Numbered from the stretch's first letter, positions 44,182 to 55,064 are shown. The stretch is DNA of 64,000 bases from Tolypocladium sp. Sup5 PDA-1 (GCA_000750105.3 JPHH03000038.1:248001-312000), one strand, 5' to 3'. The notes: generated from the sequence alone by a model not told the origin. Made by a program: numbers and translations.

Positions 44182-45708
44182 ACGGCTTGCACCTGGTCAA
44201 CGGCATCAACTGGGACCGGAACGTCTTCGTGATCGACGGAGGTCGTGCTCGTCACCCAGTACCACAAGTCACAGGCCCATTTCGACTCGCCCAAGGTCGT
44301 GCCTCGCTTCCTGCTCGGGCGCGTCGGCCAGCTCATGGCGATATACATAGTCTATATCCGCCCGCTAACCGACTGCTGGGCGCTCTACGACAAGATGAAC
44401 CCGCCGAGCGACTTCGTCCGGCACCGCGACGACGGCACGCCCTGGCCGCCAGCCACACCGGCAGAACGGCGGAGCACTATGGCGCTACCATCGACGTGCT
44501 CAAGCGCCTCACGGCCGAGTCGCTCGAGGTATTCGGCCAGGTGAGCCGCCGTTGGCACCGGTTCCTTGGCTGTGACGCACCGTAGCCGACGCCGGCAGGG
44601 CCAGCAAGACAACGGGAAGGGGCTGGGGACGATAGGTTGGCACGGCCTAGGAAGCGGGCCAGGATCCTTCCGCAAGCCGGCCGCCGGTGGCGATGGGGAG
44701 GATAAGGACGACGACGAGGTTCTCTTGCGAGCGCTGCGGGCGGTGCTGCGAAACGACGACGCCCACTTCCGGTCGCCGCTACAGCAGGAGGCCGTACGGG
44801 CGGCGGCCACGGGGCAGTCGCCGCTCGTCACGATTCTCCCTACGGGCGGGGGCAAGAGCCTGGTCTTCATGGCGCCGGCGATGCTGCCCGGGTCCGGCGT
44901 CACGGTCGTCGTGGCGCCCTACGCCGAGCTCAAGAGGCAGCTCGTCACGCGCTGTGTCGACGCCGGACTAGACTGCAAGCATTGGCCCGAGGCGCGCCAT
45001 TCGTGGCCGAGGGTGACCATGGTGTCGGCGGAGGCTGCCGGCACCGACGACTCCCTGTGCTGGGCCGCCGACCTAAGCGTCCGCGGGAAGCTCGACCGGG
45101 TCGTCCTCGACGAGTGCCACCTCACCTTCACCGCCGCCGACGAGTATAGGGGGAAGCTGCGGGGGCTCGTGCGGCTCCGCGGCCTGGGCTGTCCGTTCGT
45201 CTTCCTGACGGGCACGCTGCCGCCGCTCCGCCAGCGCGAGTTCGAGGAGGCCATGCTACTGCAGAGTCCCCTCTACATCCGCGCGTCGAGCCACCGCGTC
45301 AACGCCCGGTACGCCGTCCGCCGGGTCAAGAACGGTCAGGGCATCATGGAGGTCACGAGGCTGGTGGCGGCGAGGGTAGAGGGCGGCGAGCTGGCGCCCG
45401 GCGAAAAGGGCGTGGTCTACTGCGTCAGTCACGCCAAGTGCAAGACGCTGGCCCAGCGGCTAGGGTGCCATTACTACCACGCGATACGCGACAACACCGA
45501 CTCCCAGTTCGCCGCCCAGCGCGAGCTCGGCTTCCAGGCCTGGGTCCGGGGCGAGACGCCGTACATCGTGGCCACGGCGGCGCTCGGGACGGGCATCGTT
45601 CCCGGGATCACGCACGTCATCCACCTCGAGCCGCCGCACAGCATCATCGACTACGCCAAGGAGGCCGGACGCGACGGGCCAGTTAAGCATATCGCGCATC
45701 TAAACTAA
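44182..45708 (+). pseudogene. Recombinase-like/RecQ helicase element gene, 5' and 3' truncated
   Basis: 44182-44400 reads, over a frame change near 44244, as the WDRNVFVIDGG / TQYHKSQ / PRFLLGRVGQLMAIYIVYIRP block that matches the RHHKAK to YLVYIRPF core of the 59584 protein. From 44566 a 380-codon frame gives a RecQ-type helicase core: Walker A ILPTGGGKS (about 44840), DECH (about 45110), LTGTLPP motif III, and an ATAALGTGIV..HVIHLEPP motif V region. It ends at EAGRDGP in place of a complete motif VI, and the second Cys-rich part is missing. The architecture resembles telomere-linked helicases (TLH) of other fungi. High GC and loss of both ends argue for an old fragment. Confidence 0.75.
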
Positions 45709-46435
45709 CAGTTCCCTATAGCAGTAGTCGTCATCTAGCCAGCCTAGAAAGCTAAGCTCTACAGAGCGCAACGTTGCTGGAAGTGCCGCAAGCAAAGCAA
45801 TGAGGTCAGATTGTTGAACGAGAAACCTAGATAAGCCAAAGTGTCGTAGGCGCGGCCAGTTGTCAATAGGGAAAATAGTTCGTAGAGAGAGAACGTATTA
45901 ATCGGGTTCGGGATCAACAAGATGCCCGGGATATCCGTCTGAGTCGATGTCTATGCTGCTCCGTAGGGTGATGTGCTCCAGGTTTTTTGCCTTATCGCGT
46001 TGTATAGATGTCCACTACGGTAGGACACCCACTCCTCGTGCTCGAGGAAACCAGTAAAAAGGACCAGGTCAAGGTGCCGGAAGCCAGGTCGCTTTAGCAG
46101 AGCGGCAAGGTTGCGATACTCGGGGCACGGCTGGTCGAAGTTATGGCAATTGACTCCAGTCTCGATTTGGTGCACGTTGACGACGAATTCTGAAACGTGG
46201 TGCTTTTTGTATTCTGCCAGCACCCTCGTAACTGCGCGAAACCCGCGCCACTTGTTCCTGCAGTCCTCGATAGTGCAATGCATGCCGTACATTTGGTGAT
46301 AGGAGGTGCCAGAACCCTCTTGGTCGGTATCGCTGGGTCCTCCCATAGAAGTGCCTCTATTGGCGCGTCACGCTTCTCAAAGTCTGGCCAGTCGCGCGGA
46401 ATCGGGTACCTGAAGCTGTATGGAAAGGCCCGCAT
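45709..46435 (-). pseudogene. F-box/LRR-like gene fragment, three lesions
   Basis: The minus strand reads in order MRAFPYSFRYPIPRDWPDF (46435), CTIEDCRNKWRGFRAVTRVL, FRHLDLVLFTGF, NLEHITLRSS and LRHFGLSRFLV, a pattern of fungal F-box-associated Leu-rich proteins. The frame changes near 46340 and near 45995, and a TAA lies at 45898-45900. The 3' end stops at the junction with the RecQ pseudogene. No F-box start is present. Confidence 0.55.
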
Positions 46436-47536
46436 AGTGCGTCATGTCTCGTCACGTACTCCGTAGTCCGTACTTACCCGCCGCCTCCCTCTACACAGAC
46501 ACGGGGCGCTGACCTTACGAGCGCAGTCGTGGTTAAACCGCTGCTTGCGTCGGGTTCATACAATCAATTGAACAGCTTCGAATCACACCTTCTTGCGTTG
46601 CGGAATGTGTGCAAAATGAATGCAAACAACATGGTGCCCCATTGCGGGAGCGGCGATGGCGCGACGCATGCGGCGGGGAATGCGCGCGGCAAAAATTGGT
46701 GATTCCGAACTTCCGACCGTATTCTGCAATCAGCTCACAAGTCTCGCCTTCGACGTTAACAACTTAACACCAATGAGACCGGAATTCATATCTCTGCTAC
46801 GTACAGTTGCACAAGACCGTGTAACGAACGCAGCGGGGTTTCTGGTGAAACAAGATACCTGCCATATTCAGCTATAGACACCGCAGGTTGTAAGTTTTAA
46901 CACCAAAAAATGCCGTCACCGTCTACGCCGTACGACGAGAATCGGCGGTACGGTGCCTATACGGAGTACAGCCACAGGTCATTGGGTTAGAGAAAAGGGA
47001 CACAAAGAATCATCATGTATGATGTACGTGGCCAGCAGAGTGGGTAGGGATAGTACCGTGCCAGAGTCTATGTTGCCGCGCCCACCTCGCAATGCTGCAA
47101 CCAGTCACTCAGCCTCTTGCCAAGTTGAGCGAAATGAGTGTCCGGCTGGGGATGTCAGCCTTTTTGAGGTTCGCGTCAAGTTCTAGTATACTGTATGTTT
47201 GCAACCGCCCCTTTTTACTGAAAGGGCATGCCCTGGTCGCCATACCTGCTGCCCATTCGTCGTCACACGATCCATGACCCCGCAACTTCCTTTTTCACGT
47301 AAAGAATGCGCCCGTTTCCTAATCGACAACACCGCTACCTCCGCGAATACGGGGGCCTGGGGTCCCCCGCGGAACACGGAGCCATCCCACCGATAGGCTG
47401 GGACCCTTGACCGCGACCGAACCCCCGGAAATGAGAGACGCGTAGAAGAAGACGGAAAGTTAATAAAGGGCGTGTCGCGAATAGCCGAGGCGCTGTAATA
47501 CATGAACTCCGCGTTGTTTCGAATTATGTCTTCTCC
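46436..47536. other. No gene seen
   Basis: Short frames only. TTCTAGTATACTGT at about 47182 weakly resembles the MITE terminus. Confidence 0.45.
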
Positions 47537-47736
47537 TGTCAACGCTAATCAAGGCCAAGGAGGGGCCAAGGCCTCGTAGAGCCTCAAGCTTGCGTCTTAA
47601 GCTTACGACATCGCCAAGAACCTCACTCCCGGAGACCTTCCCTTTCTTATGTATATAATGATTGTCATTTCTCGTTCAATTAGAAAAATCAAGCTCTCTT
47701 CATTCTATGATTCTGACTGCATCCTAACGGTTGACA
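47537..47736 (-). mobile_element. Solo LTR-like element, copy 2 (inverted)
   Basis: 200 bp bounded by TGTCAACG and CGTTGACA, a near-perfect terminal inversion. It is the reverse complement of 40022-40223 with scattered differences. No internal domain or target-site duplication is seen. 47737-48067 holds no supported gene and precedes the BTB gene. Confidence 0.65.
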
Positions 47737-48067
47737 GAATGTAAGGGCAGCCCCGTCATCGGTTAAAGCACGGCAAGCGACCAAGACCGCCTGTTCGTTA
47801 ATCAACGCGTACACGGGAGCCATGTTATGCATTGCTACCCAACTGTAAACGTGGCGTATCTAGCTCATTCGTCGAGGAGCGAGCCCCTCATCGCCTCATA
47901 TTTAGGCACGAGGGCCTTGCGGCCGTGAAGTGCTCTATGCCAGTCCATCCTTCCACTTGGGTCCTTTGCCCTCGCTCTACATGCGAGCCATCTGTTTAAA
48001 CGGAGCTTAATTCTTCCAATCACGCACACAGTCTATTCAGGTAGTACTATTCACAGGTGTTCCAGTC

Positions 48068-48938
48068 ATGGCCGCGGATAAAGATCCACAACAGGCGCTC
48101 AGCGACTCTCTCGACAGGTAGGTGACTGTCCAAAGCCTTGGGAATATTACACCACGCCGAAATCCTAACGAATTTGCCACCGAGGCAGTCTCCTTGAATC
48201 TGGAGAGTACTCTGATGTCGTGGTATCGTGCGTCGGCAAAGCGTATCGCTTACATCGCGCCGTCATCTGCCCCAGATCCGACTTCTTTGTCCGGGCGTGT
48301 CGTTGGGCTCTCAAAGTACGTTGTTTCTCAGAACGAATGTGGCCAGACCCGCGTTTGATCAAGGCAGATAAGGGACTCACGATGCCATGCAGGAATCAGA
48401 GAGTGGAACCATCTCTCTGCCCGACGATGACCGGCAGACCGTCGACATGATGATCCAATACATGTATCGTCTTGATTACACAGCCCGCGTCTCCGTAACC
48501 TGCGAATCGGACACTGCTGACATGCCGGAGCTCGTTGCGCACGCCAAAGTGTATGCCGTGGCCGAAAAGTACGGAGTGCACGGCCTAAAAGGCCTCGCAC
48601 TGCGTAAGTTTGAGGCTGCGTCTCAGGAGAAATGGCAGACCAAAGGCTTCCTCGCAGCGGCGCAAGAGGCGTACACGTCAACGATAGAGTCGGACAGAGG
48701 GATGCGGGATGCCGTCCTTAAGGTATTCATGGATCATCCGGAGATACTGTCCGAAGATGAGGCGCAGGGCGTTGTAGAGCATGTGGATTCGCTGGCGTTT
48801 GATGTCCTCATGCACTTCCATCGCCATGGACGTCTTGGTCCTGTTGAGAAGACTGTTTCGCTAAACCAAGCGGGTTTCGGCACTATCCAGCAGAGCTCAG
48901 CCCAAAGGGGGCTATTCGGCGGCAGGGGCCGCTTTTAG
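48068..48938 (+). CDS. BTB/POZ domain protein (three exons)
   Basis: Exons are 48068-48117, 48189-48315 and 48393-48938. The introns of 71 bp (GTAGGT..GCAG, CCTAAC branch) and 77 bp (GTACGT..GCAG) keep one frame of 240 aa. The BTB fold is clear: SGEYSDVVV, a VGKAYRLHRAVICPRSDFF block spanning the conserved His-Arg-x-Val, then SLPDDDRQTVDMMIQYMY. A helical C-terminal half with AEKYGVHGLKGLA follows. It ends with a Gly/Arg tail, GGRGRF. Fungal BTB proteins of this size are usually adaptors, often for Cul3 ligases; partners are unknown. It is intact and one of the few ordinary-looking genes in this half of the window. Confidence 0.85.
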
Positions 48939-49329
48939 GGAGATTCGCCGCAAAATGCCACATAATTGAGGTCTGCGCTAATGACCACGGGGGGGTGCGC
49001 CCGTTGAAGTGGCAGCGGTAGATTTCGTTTATCTTTTGCAAGTGATTTAACAAAATACGTATCTATGTACATACATATAGAGACTCGGTACAGTTCAGGT
49101 TTACTTACACGGTTAGGGCCCAGGCCCGAGTCCGGCCCACTCACGTAGCCCTAGTCCGGGCAAAGGTCTTTCGACTTTTAGACCAAGAAGCGCGATCCTT
49201 TGCCTCCCCAATTCTTAGAGGACTACATTGATGGGGCAAAGATCGCTTTTCAAAGGCGACGAGAACGCGCAGGCCTTGGATGCCCTGCGCAATGCTACTA
49301 CTACGGAAAGCTAGTGACCCCCGCCCCTG

Positions 49330-49475
49330 CAGTCGAAGAGGAATCCCCTGCCACCGCCCCACCGCGGCCCGAACCCGCCATTCGCTACCCTATGCGCCAC
49401 ATCCACCGTGCCTAATCACCACCCCTGCGCTATCCTCTTGACGTGAGGAGCCGTCTCGTTCCTGCATCGGCCCCC
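49330..49475. repeat. Dispersed repeat box, copy 2
   Basis: Direct copy of 17925-18065 with a few substitutions and one indel. It lies just 5' (on the + strand) of the HP1-like fragment. Confidence 0.8.
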
Positions 49476-49644
49476 TTTCCCCCCTTGAAGCTAACCCAAG
49501 ACCTTACCGGACCCCCTAGTTAGACTCGGTCGCCTGGGTGCCTACTCTCGTCCCGGATGATCTCCACGTGTCGCTCGTAAAACAGGAGCATCTGCTCTTG
49601 TTAGCAAACTTTTCGCTGCACTATACATGATCATCATGCTTCTT

Positions 49645-50075
49645 TCATACCTTCTGAGGGCATTTTTTGTATATGACTGACATATCGTGCTTAGTCTTGC
49701 GCCCGTTCTTCCAAACGAGATACACGACTAGCTTGCCGCCACCAGCGTCTTCGCAATCATCGATGGACTCAATTTCATCCTCCCATGATCCTACAGGAGG
49801 GCTCCATTTCGTCGCGGTGGCCGGAGGAGTCGAATTGTCCAGGTGGGCCTCATCTTGTCCGGATCGCTTCGTCGACGGACGAGTTCCGCCACGCCTCTTA
49901 TCTTGTGCTGCTTTTTCTAGCTCTTCGAATATCTTGTCGCGTCCGCCGATGTTGTCGAGATGTTCTTCCAAAACAACACACTGCCTATAAGCGTAGTGAA
50001 GCGTTAGACCGAAGCTCTTGTGCTGAAGATGAACCACCCTCACTCTAAGTTGCGCTCGGGCTCCCAGGTCCTATT
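49645..50075 (-). pseudogene. HP1-like gene, copy 2 (3' exons only)
   Basis: Contains the end of a chromodomain (RTWEPERNL, about 50055), an intron (GTGAGG..TTATAG) and the last exon with EEHLDNIGGRDKIF, WEDEIESID and LVVYLVWKNGRKTKHDMSV, ending YKKCPQKV. The splice junction is in frame here, unlike copy 1. The chromodomain start and N-terminus are missing: upstream sequence switches to unrelated text at about 50080. The shared region with copy 1 extends downstream on the + coordinate scale to about 49505. Confidence 0.65.
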
Positions 50076-50249
50076 AGACTTTCCATGCCCTCATCCCACG
50101 CCCTCTTCTCGCCCGCCTTGGACCATACCACGTCCTTCGCCTTCTCAGCCCCGTCTTTTACCCTTCGGATCTGCTGCGAACCCAGCAGCCCTCATCTGCC
50201 GTTCTTGGTTCTGCCGCAGCTTCTGGAGATCCTTAAGTGCCTCTACCGC

Positions 50250-51125
50250 ATCGTCAGCACTGGCCGCCGCACCTCGGAAACCCTCCCAAATAGAGCTCGA
50301 CAGGCCACTTGCTCTCGGCCTCCACTACAGCAATCCCGAACAGCTATTTTCTGCATCCACTGCGTGTTTGCGCTGGAAACGGACCTGATCTTGTTTCGCG
50401 CTATCTAAGCAAGAAGCATGAGTGACAGGGAAAGCACGACGGGGGCTTGACCCGCCCGTCCGGCCTTGAGGGCTGGCCGATCCGGCAAAGCTGGCAACGA
50501 GACCGGACGAGCCCGTGAAGCATCCCCATCTTGCCTTATAGAAGGGAGCTGCTTGTAAGCACTGCAGGTTTCGCTCAACCAGCCTTGAGGTTCTCTAGCG
50601 ACACCTAAAGAAGTCACATCGGCATATGACCAGGAGTTATCGCAAGGGTTGCTAGCTGCGAGACCACATCGACGAAGGGCTCGTCTTCCAAAGCTAGCTT
50701 GTCAACGATATCTACAATTCGTGGATAGTGAAGATCAATGCACTGCAGCCGCCTCCATTAGGCATGGCTGACATACACAATAATCCGGCTTCTAGCGCTC
50801 TTCGACGTCATATAGAGAAGTTATATACCCGAGAAATGCAACATCTAGCTTCTAGGACGCGTGCTGCGACGCAGGCGGACACGACGGCGACACAAGCAGT
50901 CATAACGATTAACTAGATGCGGCGGACGGGTTGGGGCAATACATTCAAAAATACGCGTCGCGACTTTCTCGTGACATTGTCGGAACTATTCCTTCCCTAT
51001 TCTGGCCCTTTGGATTGGCGACGCGGTATAAGGTGGTGCTGGAGGGTCCTGAGGCCGACGAAAACAAGCTGGCTGTGATCATCATCCCTCGTCCGACTCC
51101 TCGACTAATGCGGGGATACAGTGCA
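50250..51125 (+). pseudogene. Zinc-finger element gene, 5' fragment (copy B)
   Basis: Degenerate direct copy of 37040-37890. Shared blocks include the TCGGAAACCCTCCCAAA start, the HLASRT..AAT region (ATGGCTGAC at about 50764), CGCGTCGCGACTTTCTCGTG and GGTCCTGAGGCCGACGAAAA. It has several stops and frame changes, and only remnants of the fingers (CIHC). Its order relative to the HP1-like piece is reversed compared with the 37-39 kb locus. Confidence 0.7.
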
Positions 51126-51652
51126 GCGCCAGTTGCTCCGCTCGAACTCCAGATGGCCTGCGTCCTCGGTTTGCTACTTCTCACGATGATGCGTTGCTCC
51201 TTGACAACGGCATGTGAACAGGCGCTGTAATACCCGTTGAAGCGGTTGCTGTTGGGCTCGCTCTCCCTGGGCACCAGTGTGGTCCGGTATCAGCCCCATC
51301 TTAGGGACACGCGCACTCGCTATAGATCTTAACATATTGACCAAGATCCGACCAAGGAGCCGCTGGAGCTGTCTTCGGCTTGAGTTTGTTGAGCACCCGG
51401 CGCATGCATCAGGCTCAATGGCGCTTAACCCCGCCAACTACTAATGTTTTTTGGGCTTACAGACAGCTTGCAGCGTCCCATTTGGCTTTGTGTATGGAAC
51501 GCTGCTTGAAGCAACGCCGCAGATGAGGGGCTCAGGAGGCGACCCCGCGCGACTTGCGGGGCAGCCAGATTTTCGGTTGGGTGGCGTTTATTGCAGTCCA
51601 GGAGCAATCCCCGAGCGAGCGGCGTTCATCAATTAACCCAGACCAAGCCATT
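51126..51652. other. No gene seen
   Basis: Upstream flank of the gasdermin-like candidate. No supported frame. Confidence 0.45.
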
Positions 51653-52643
51653 ATGACAGAGAAAACGCGCCTCGACAGATTGTACACCCGGCTGATGCTC
51701 GATCATCCGTACGGATGGGCTCTACAAAAAAGCTACTACGAAAGAGCTACAGCCTGGCAGTTGCGGCTATTTCGACTCTGACGGCGACTGGCGTACGCTG
51801 GTCGATCTTAAGACTCCGGCGAAGGTCCTGGCCAGCCAAGGATGGAGCATCCCTGAAGACCAGATCAACTTTGATGGGAATCCGGAGCGCATGGTATGGG
51901 GTCCAAAATATTCCGGTTCCGTTGAGTCGCGTCGGGTAGGCGGCACAGCGGGAAGCACGTAAGTCATGATCTCTATGATCGGCCTCCTTACGTGGTCCCT
52001 GGTAACTCAGGAGCCGATAGTGAATTTTCTTCAATTATGGGTGTGCCCGTACTAATTACTTCGCAGGGTGGTAGTGGCGCCAGTCGAGGCCTCCGTGACG
52101 GTGTCATTTGCGAACAAGACTGAGGCTGGCGCAGTGCTTACTACAGAAAACCCCGTTTTGCGACATCGGATCGAGGACGAAACTGGCGCTTTGCAGTGGA
52201 TGTCGGACAACACCCCACAGATGCTGCGCTGGCACAAGGATGTCATCAAAACGCACGGTATCTGGATTGTGACAAAAACCTACTCAACCCGCAGGTGTGC
52301 CATCGCCGTCATGACATCAAAGTCCTCCGCTGTCGAGATCGGCCTTGGCGCAAACGTCCAAGGAATTCTAGAACTGACGCCGACAAGTGAATGGACGAAC
52401 AACACCGGAAGCTTCTGCACCGAGATACACGACGATGAGAAGGGAGTGGTTGTGTTCATAAGTGGGATATACTTTACCCAAAAGCCCCTTCGATCGAAAC
52501 TTCAGCATCAGCGAGACCAAGTCAAGCAAAAGATCTTTCGTGAAGGGTTTGACGCGACGAGACACGCCCCTGCTGCTGCAGGCGAAGACGAGAGCATCGA
52601 GCTTGCGGCACGTTACTTCCCGGGCTCTGACGAGACTGATTGA
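51653..52643 (+). CDS. Candidate gasdermin-like cell-death protein (two exons, apparent frameshift)
   Basis: Exon 1 begins at ATG 51653. The intron is 51959-52066 (GTAAGT donor, TACTAAT branch, CGCAG acceptor) and exon 2 is 52067-52643. Exon 1 keeps family-like texture (PGSCGYFDSDGDW, GWSIPEDQINF) only if a one-base shift near 51716 is allowed, so as read it is broken, or the base is an error. Exon 2 holds HGIWIVTKTYST, SSAVEIGLGANVQG and GVVVFISGIYF. The expected length of about 290 aa fits fungal gasdermin-like proteins (RCD-1/HET-Q1), which form membrane pores after proteolysis. The adjacent caspase-like genes support that reading. I rely on size, beta-rich pattern and context, not on a database match. 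Confidence 0.5.
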
Positions 52644-53078
52644 GGGAAGATGCACACTTCACGGTTTCCAACACTAGTGAGGAGCCGGGGTGGACAATGG
52701 TGATGTCGGGTGCACGCATTGTAATAGTCTTATCTCCAGGGTAGAGTTGACAGACTGATAAATTGAAAAGGATTAGTCAGACGACGAAATGGCACACTGT
52801 TCCCGCAGAAGCAGCTGCTACGGTCTCTTCAAATCTTTCAGAGTTTTTCAAGGTGATTCACCCACCGCACGAATTGTGAACCGCACGGGGCCGCTCTTCT
52901 TAAGTCTGTGTGAGAATTTTGACCGTTGTTAAATCCGTCATTAGACTAGGAAGCTGAAGCGGAATTTGCAACATATCGCCATGGAACAAAAGCTAAATCT
53001 CGCTGCTTTCGCAACAACAGATGCCATAACCACACATGGTGAAATTCAGCCTTGGCATAGTTTGTACCAGATTGAACT

Positions 53079-55064
53079 CTATGTGCATACCACAAAGTTG
53101 GTCATTATTTCCACGTCGTGAATCCACCACTCGAAGTCGGATACAAGCGACGCATGCCTTCCCGGCAAGGCTCCACCCTTCAATTCCACTAGGCCAGCTT
53201 CCCATATATCCGGCAGTTCCAGGCTCTTCCACGAGAGTTCTTTTCCTTTCGTAACAAGGGTGCGAACGATATCTCGGTGGGCGATGCCATCATTGGCCGC
53301 ATGAACGACTTTCAGCCTGTCGGGGATTGCCACATTAAAGGAGAACGATCGTTTGGAGCCTCCATCGATCTTCTGCGGAGAGTCCTGCGTTGGAAACAAT
53401 TGCTTAATATGGAATCCGGGGCCAAAATTCATCACTGTGAAATGCAATTCCTCGTCACTTGCACTTTCAAAACTGAATCTGAATCGCTGACCGTCTGGGA
53501 ATTGGTTTGCGTGTGGCGCAAGACCAGTTGGATTCAGTGTGATTTTGAAAGGTGGTGGCTCATGAGATGCTTCAGTTCGAAGGTTGAGTATCTGCTGAAA
53601 CCGGGCAAGGTGCGTGAGCGCGATAGTTGCCTCCGGCGCAAGCTGTGACGCATTGCCGCCGTTGAGTTGTAGGCTGCGCACTGGGCCACCGTACCCGATC
53701 AAATACTCCGGCCCGAAGATCTCAGCGTCCTCTCCACGGTTTTCCAATCTGAGCGAGGTTGTGTCTAATTGGTTATTACCGGTATATTCGATGACCTCGA
53801 CGGAGCTGGCGATCCGGCTCTGAAGGGATTCATAAAGCGACACCTGGACATCGTGGCTGAAGCTAGGGTCTACCAGAACTTGAAACGTTGCTTCTCCAAA
53901 GCTCCATCGTGAAGGGAAGACCTCGTTCCCACTTTTTCGTAAAGAATCCGCCAACTGAGGAGAGATGGTGGCTCTTGACTCGAAATCGTCAACCTCCTCA
54001 ATAGAAAAGGCGGTCTCGGGAGCGAGCAGGGATTGAGCGAATTCCGACTTTCCATTTATTCCATGTACCCGACCAGCAGGAATAATGACCGTGTTGCTGA
54101 TGGACGCGTTGTTGTCAATCCGCACGACAAGCGGAGTGGTATAGGATTGTTCCGTCTTGCCGAAAAAGAGCAGCCTATCTCGCCCGTAAACTTTTGGGGT
54201 CTGGCCTTGAACTCGTCGCGTCAGTTGGTCGCGTATAGTCCGATAGGTGTTAGGCCCCTTGTTTGGCCTGCTCTGTTCCAGGTAGTTCAGAAGCCCATAA
54301 GTGAATGCTCCGTGCGACTGTCCGTCGACAATTATCTCAGCGGCTTTCTCATCGGTGTCGCAGGCCGCCATAAGCGTGAAGCCTTCCGGATTGATAGACC
54401 ATGACGTTTCCAACTCACTGTCACGGCTGTTGGGTTCAAGCGTGCAGAACTCCGCCGTGTCTTCATCGAAAGGTTGATTCGTAACTGTCGTCAAGTTACT
54501 TTGGGTTCGAACGCGATAGTCATCTCGCCAGGAGCCGCCTGAGTAGCAGCTGTCAAGAACCACCACCACCTGAACCCCTTTCTCGTTGAGCTTCCTCAGC
54601 CACGAATTGAGTTGCCATCCGCGTATCGCAGGCTTCCCGCAGCCGTAGTCCACCGTTAAGAGTGACGGATCGGCCATTCTTCCAGCAGGTGATGCCCGTA
54701 TGCGTTTCAATCGTGCCCCATGCCCCGAGTAGTGAAAATAAAACAAATCACCCGCACTCGCCTGGCTGTATACCACGTCAAACTCTCGTCTTATGTTATC
54801 AAACGTAGGCAAACGATCTAGCGATTCCGCAGGCTTCGCAAATTGGTCAAATGTCCCAGTTGCAGTAGATGATAGAACAGAAAGATGACTGAGACTATAT
54901 TCATTCTGAAGAAATCCTTTGACGGCGTTGATATCATTGACACAGCCGTGGAGAGAATTGATAGAAACAGGCTGACTCTTGTCGTCTGTCCTCGACCCGT
55001 CGCTGCGATATAGGTCGATACCAACGAGTAACGCATACCGCTTTGGTGTCTGGGAATCTGCCAT
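53079..55064 (-). CDS. C14 caspase-like (metacaspase-type) protein
   Basis: 661 aa, single exon, ATG 55064. The N-terminal 300 residues are a peptidase C14 domain: KRYALLVGIDLY at the start, catalytic His115 in FHYSGHGARL and catalytic Cys173 in VVVVLDSCYSGG, both intact. The C-terminal half contains a beta-rich region resembling DUF4384 (RFRFSFES...LHFTVMNFGPGF, about 520-580) and no transmembrane segment. In fungi such proteins are candidate executioners or activators in regulated cell death. It is tail-to-tail with the gasdermin-like gene (436-bp gap) and head-to-head with the TPR-CHAT gene (1.1-kb gap). It lacks the Gln/Pro-rich N-terminus of housekeeping metacaspases such as Yca1/MCA1, so it is an accessory type. 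Confidence 0.85.
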   Translation of the reverse strand: MADSQTPKRYALLVGIDLYRSDGSRTDDKSQPVSINSLHGCVNDINAVKGFLQNEYSLSHLSVLSSTATGTFDQFAKPAESLDRLPTFDNIRREFDVVYSQASAGDLFYFHYSGHGARLKRIRASPAGRMADPSLLTVDYGCGKPAIRGWQLNSWLRKLNEKGVQVVVVLDSCYSGGSWRDDYRVRTQSNLTTVTNQPFDEDTAEFCTLEPNSRDSELETSWSINPEGFTLMAACDTDEKAAEIIVDGQSHGAFTYGLLNYLEQSRPNKGPNTYRTIRDQLTRRVQGQTPKVYGRDRLLFFGKTEQSYTTPLVVRIDNNASISNTVIIPAGRVHGINGKSEFAQSLLAPETAFSIEEVDDFESRATISPQLADSLRKSGNEVFPSRWSFGEATFQVLVDPSFSHDVQVSLYESLQSRIASSVEVIEYTGNNQLDTTSLRLENRGEDAEIFGPEYLIGYGGPVRSLQLNGGNASQLAPEATIALTHLARFQQILNLRTEASHEPPPFKITLNPTGLAPHANQFPDGQRFRFSFESASDEELHFTVMNFGPGFHIKQLFPTQDSPQKIDGGSKRSFSFNVAIPDRLKVVHAANDGIAHRDIVRTLVTKGKELSWKSLELPDIWEAGLVELKGGALPGRHASLVSDFEWWIHDVEIMTNFVVCT

